Under the pieces are notes generated by a model. That model made no database searches. It was not told where the DNA came from and was given only the letters and a program-made list of their open reading frames with translations. The translations under genes and the position numbers were made by a program. A stretch of DNA of 64,000 nt. Origin: Epiperipatus broadwayi. Lineage: Eukaryota > Onychophora > Udeonychophora > Euonychophora > Peripatidae. The stretch is from positions 4,201,230-4,265,229 of the forward strand of contig JAQFVV010006215.1 in assembly GCA_028023455.1 (NCBI GenBank), in the 5' to 3' direction. Position 1 is the stretch's first letter. Each line of letters opens with the position of its first letter. This document shows positions 60,587 through 64,000 of the stretch, piece after piece.

Positions 60587-60790
60587 TTTTGTATTGTTTA
60601 ATATTAATTCTAATTGATAATTTTCTAATAAACTTGTCGCGGTATTAACATACTCTACGGCCTTCTTTACAGACGTTAAAGTTTTTCTACCTACTTCCCA
60701 ATTCAAATTGAAAAGACCTCCAATATACAATGGAATTTTGTTTCCGGATAATTGATAAAAAAAGATAAAAGCTAAAAAAACCTTTAACAT
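60587..60790 (-). CDS. GABA-B-receptor-like gene, exon 1 with signal peptide
   Basis: The ATG at 60790 opens 68 codons that end at a consensus donor (AAA|GTAAGT at 60586), phase 0. Residues 1-16 (MLKVFLAFIFFYQLSG) are a typical signal peptide. The mature start KIPLYIGGLFNLN matches the first strand of the bilobed ligand-binding domain of GABA-B receptors (YIGALFP or IMGLMPL). It is followed by an Ala-Val-x-x-x-x-N helix (KKAVEYVN, 42-49) and the strand YQLELILNNTK (58-68), equivalent to YELKLIHHDSK. NNT at 65-67 is an N-glycosylation site. In the family a Cys follows that Lys; here exon 2 supplies Gly-Asp. The product should be a cell-surface metabotropic receptor lobe. Whether the full gene has the seven-helix part cannot be told from this window. 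The frame stays open past the donor to 60521, which is intronic. Confidence 0.78.
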
Positions 60791-61604
60791 AATTACTTCT
60801 TTTTAAAAAATTATTTTCACAATGCATCTGTGCTCAAAAATAACTTAGTGTGTTGGATTATAAATGTCATCGCCTTAATATAGAGTACATTTATATGAAT
60901 AATAAAGCTTTAACATTTTCTAACAAAGCGCTATCTGGGAGCAATTAAAAGAAATATATAAAAAGGACTGTAATAAATTTAACAATAAATAAATGTAATT
61001 TTTGTAATTGGAAGAATATATGCGAATGCGTGACACGCATATAACATATATATATATTAAACCGTCCTCATGGCTTAAGAGTGTTCTTACATTCGTCTTT
61101 AAAAGACAAGTACGAATCGCACTATGTAAAACTGGAATTTTTTTATTTATTTAAAAATAGGCTTATTGCTATTGATAAATTATTATTCATTCTCTCTCGC
61201 TCTTAACTTATTGGATGCTGTTGGAGAAATTTTTTAAATCTGGAATGGAGTATTAAAAACTGTTTTGTCTATATATATACATATATTGCTTTATTATTAT
61301 TTTTAACTGTTAATAATATACAATTCTTCCAAAAAGCTGAAATCATAGATATAAGTTTAAATCACGTATTTACAAACTTTCTTTTTATACTTAATGTAAT
61401 TTATAAGTTTTATTTTTATTATTCAAACTCAAATTATTTAATAAGTGCGGTGATGGTACTATCTGATAGTGTGCTGGCATTGAATTTGATTTGCAAACGC
61501 TTTTATTGGACACTATTGACAAAAATCTAAAAAAAAATAATATTAAGATATATTAATTTCTTCATTATTCAATAAATTGATTATTTAAATATGATTGTTT
61601 TGTT
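60791..61604. other. Upstream region of the receptor gene
   Basis: AT-rich sequence 5' of the receptor start on the minus strand. Any promoter would lie here or beyond an upstream untranslated exon. I see no defined core element. Confidence 0.4.
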
Positions 61605-62306
61605 GTGTGTTTTTTTTTACAAAGACGCCGAAAACAGTCAACGACAGATCGTCCTCCGCCCTCTGCCAGTTCATGGATAGCCTCCCTAATAGACCACTTA
61701 CAACTTTATAACCCAATAATGCCCTCTAACCTTAACAAAAAAATCACCTTATGGGAAGCATACAATATAATCAACTATAATCAACAACCCATTAAAACCA
61801 GCCAAAAAATAATCAACCAAAGACTCATTTCACACTTCAAAAGATGGAGTCTGGAACACAAATTCCTTGACTTCATCATTAAAATAAATCTTAATGCGCT
61901 TCCCACGAATTGGTTCCTTTATCACCGAAGAGGTTTTAACAGCATTGATCCTATATGTGGTCTGTGTGCTCGTGAAGATGAAACCATAGACCATATTATA
62001 CACCGGTGCCCAAAACTTAAAACACTGAAAGAGATAATTATAATTAATTCCAACATAAGACCTGATATGATTTTCTCACTTGAAAATGCCATTCATAATG
62101 GATTTTTTTCAATAATAAGGCTTTCTACCTTTGTCCTTTATTCCATATGGATAGTGAGATGCAAAACTCTCATGGAATTACCCCCTCCACAAATCATACC
62201 ATTGTTTTATCAAACGCTCAAAAAAATCAAGAACCGTGACCAGCTCCTGGCCTCCAGTAAAGTCTTTGATGACACCTGGTCTTTAACTGCTCTTTCATTT
62301 TCCTGA
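61605..62306 (+). pseudogene. LINE polyprotein C-terminal fragment with CCHC finger
   Basis: The 233-residue ORF has a finger C118-x2-C121-x8-H130-x4-C135 (ICGLCAREDETIDHIIHRC), the zinc-binding motif found after the reverse transcriptase in several LINE clades. It is followed by a helix and a tryptophan motif SIWIVRCK (about 183-190). Residues 1-8 probably come from flanking poly-T sequence, so the element-derived part starts near 61620. No endonuclease or polymerase motif is present. After the stop comes a 230-base untranslated region with AATAAA at 62536. It is the 3' end of a 5'-truncated insertion, unusually free of stops, which suggests a young copy. The clade is not clear to me; it is not the RTE family of 41386-44362. 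Confidence 0.7.
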
Positions 62307-62932
<626 letters not shown>

Positions 62933-64000
62933 ATACGGTTGATTCTGTCATAAATGATACGAACATTTTATGAACTATGAATTCCAATTTTGTTCTCAGA
63001 ACTGCTTCTTTCTAAACAGTGACGTTATGTACACAATAGGTCACAGCCAGGATCATGTATGTAACAACTAATATTTCCATGGAAGGTCGAATAACCATTC
63101 AGAAGTCAAAGTATATATTAATCTTCATATTGTTCTTTTTCGAAATGAGTGATTGGAAAATTTTTTTGATTATATATATTCCATAATTTTCTATTAATTA
63201 TTAATTTCATTGCAATGCAATTATTTCTATTTTATAAATTATTTTAACGCTGATAAGAATCATCTCGTATATAAGACTAGAAGGAAGAGGGTTATGTATT
63301 AACTTCGCCTTCTACTTAGTTATATAATTCCATGATGCAACGATTAAGTATCACACATACATGCACACGGACATAAATATATGTATTAAAGCATTAAAGC
63401 TATAAAATTAGCGTAGAGATTGTAATAAATTAAATGACACTTTGTATTGCTAAATTCTCTAGCCAAATTGTTGATTAGACAAATACTTTTCTATGACTTG
63501 TATTTCATTTTGAATTGTAACTTTTTGGGCGATTCTGAAGATAAAAGTCGACTCCAAACATTCACATAGACATAGTTGAAAAAGATTAGGATACTCAAGT
63601 ACCCAAACAATAAACTAAACGACAATTTTATTTATTTGACTAAATGGAGAATTTTTATGAAATTTCGGTCAGCTAGAAATTGATCCAAGAATTTCATCCA
63701 CCATTATACCTTTTTATAAAAATATGTAGAAATTGGAGTACTTCTTGATTAATCATGATATATTTTTAAAATTATAAATCAATTCTAGCTGGGATTTTTA
63801 TAAGATATTTTTGTTATTATTTAAAAATATAAATAATGTTTACAAAGTTGATGAATAGAAAGAAAAATCATTTGTTTAAAATAGAACCATACCAGAGAAT
63901 AAATAAATCAAAAAAACTATTACTGGTGGGTGAGTGCATAGACATTTAATATACACTTATAAACAACACAGCACGTGACTGGTGTTTTATTTCCTTCTTT
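62933..64000. other. Non-coding AT-rich stretch
   Basis: No gene, RNA or repeat recognised to the end of the window. Confidence 0.5.

Overview
The window is strongly AT-rich animal DNA with large introns and a dense layer of transposable elements. It carries no bacterial-style operons, CRISPR array, rRNA or intact tRNA gene. A receptor gene with a signal peptide and a 21-kb GT-AG intron, an RTE-clade LINE, tRNA-derived SINEs and LTR elements together point to an invertebrate metazoan. I cannot assign a phylum from sequence alone.

The only host gene I can support runs on the minus strand at the right. Exon 1 (60587-60790) encodes a signal peptide and the start of a GABA-B-receptor-like extracellular lobe. 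Exon 2 (39199-39336) continues the same domain in the same phase. The 21,250-base intron between them holds a nearly intact RTE LINE (41386-44362), tRNA SINEs, further LINE fragments and a 3.1-kb solo LTR (55819-58967). Later exons were not found with confidence.

The left third is mostly LTR retrotransposons with unusually long LTRs. Element 1 (2884-10844, plus strand) has two nearly identical 2.7-kb LTRs, a 4-bp target duplication GTAT, a tRNA-Lys-like primer site and only a broken Gag-like ORF. Element 2 (14978-22288, minus strand) has the same plan with 2.6-kb LTRs and a broken coiled-coil Gag-like ORF. Neither has a recognisable pol, so both look non-autonomous. A third long coiled-coil ORF (1-1207, minus) runs off the left edge. 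The LTRs of elements 1 and 2 and the solo LTR all begin with TGAAAC and fold into a terminal hairpin whose arms differ between families but still pair.

Between elements 1 and 2 lie a possible piggyBac transposase remnant (12035-12406) and a 357-bp satellite array split by a 765-bp TTAA-flanked insertion. The middle (22.5-39 kb) is AT-rich non-coding DNA with SINEs, a mariner/pogo-like MITE, a family of palindromic foldback elements and simple repeats. The right end has a LINE C-terminal ORF with a CCHC-like finger (61605-62306) and a long TAA microsatellite.
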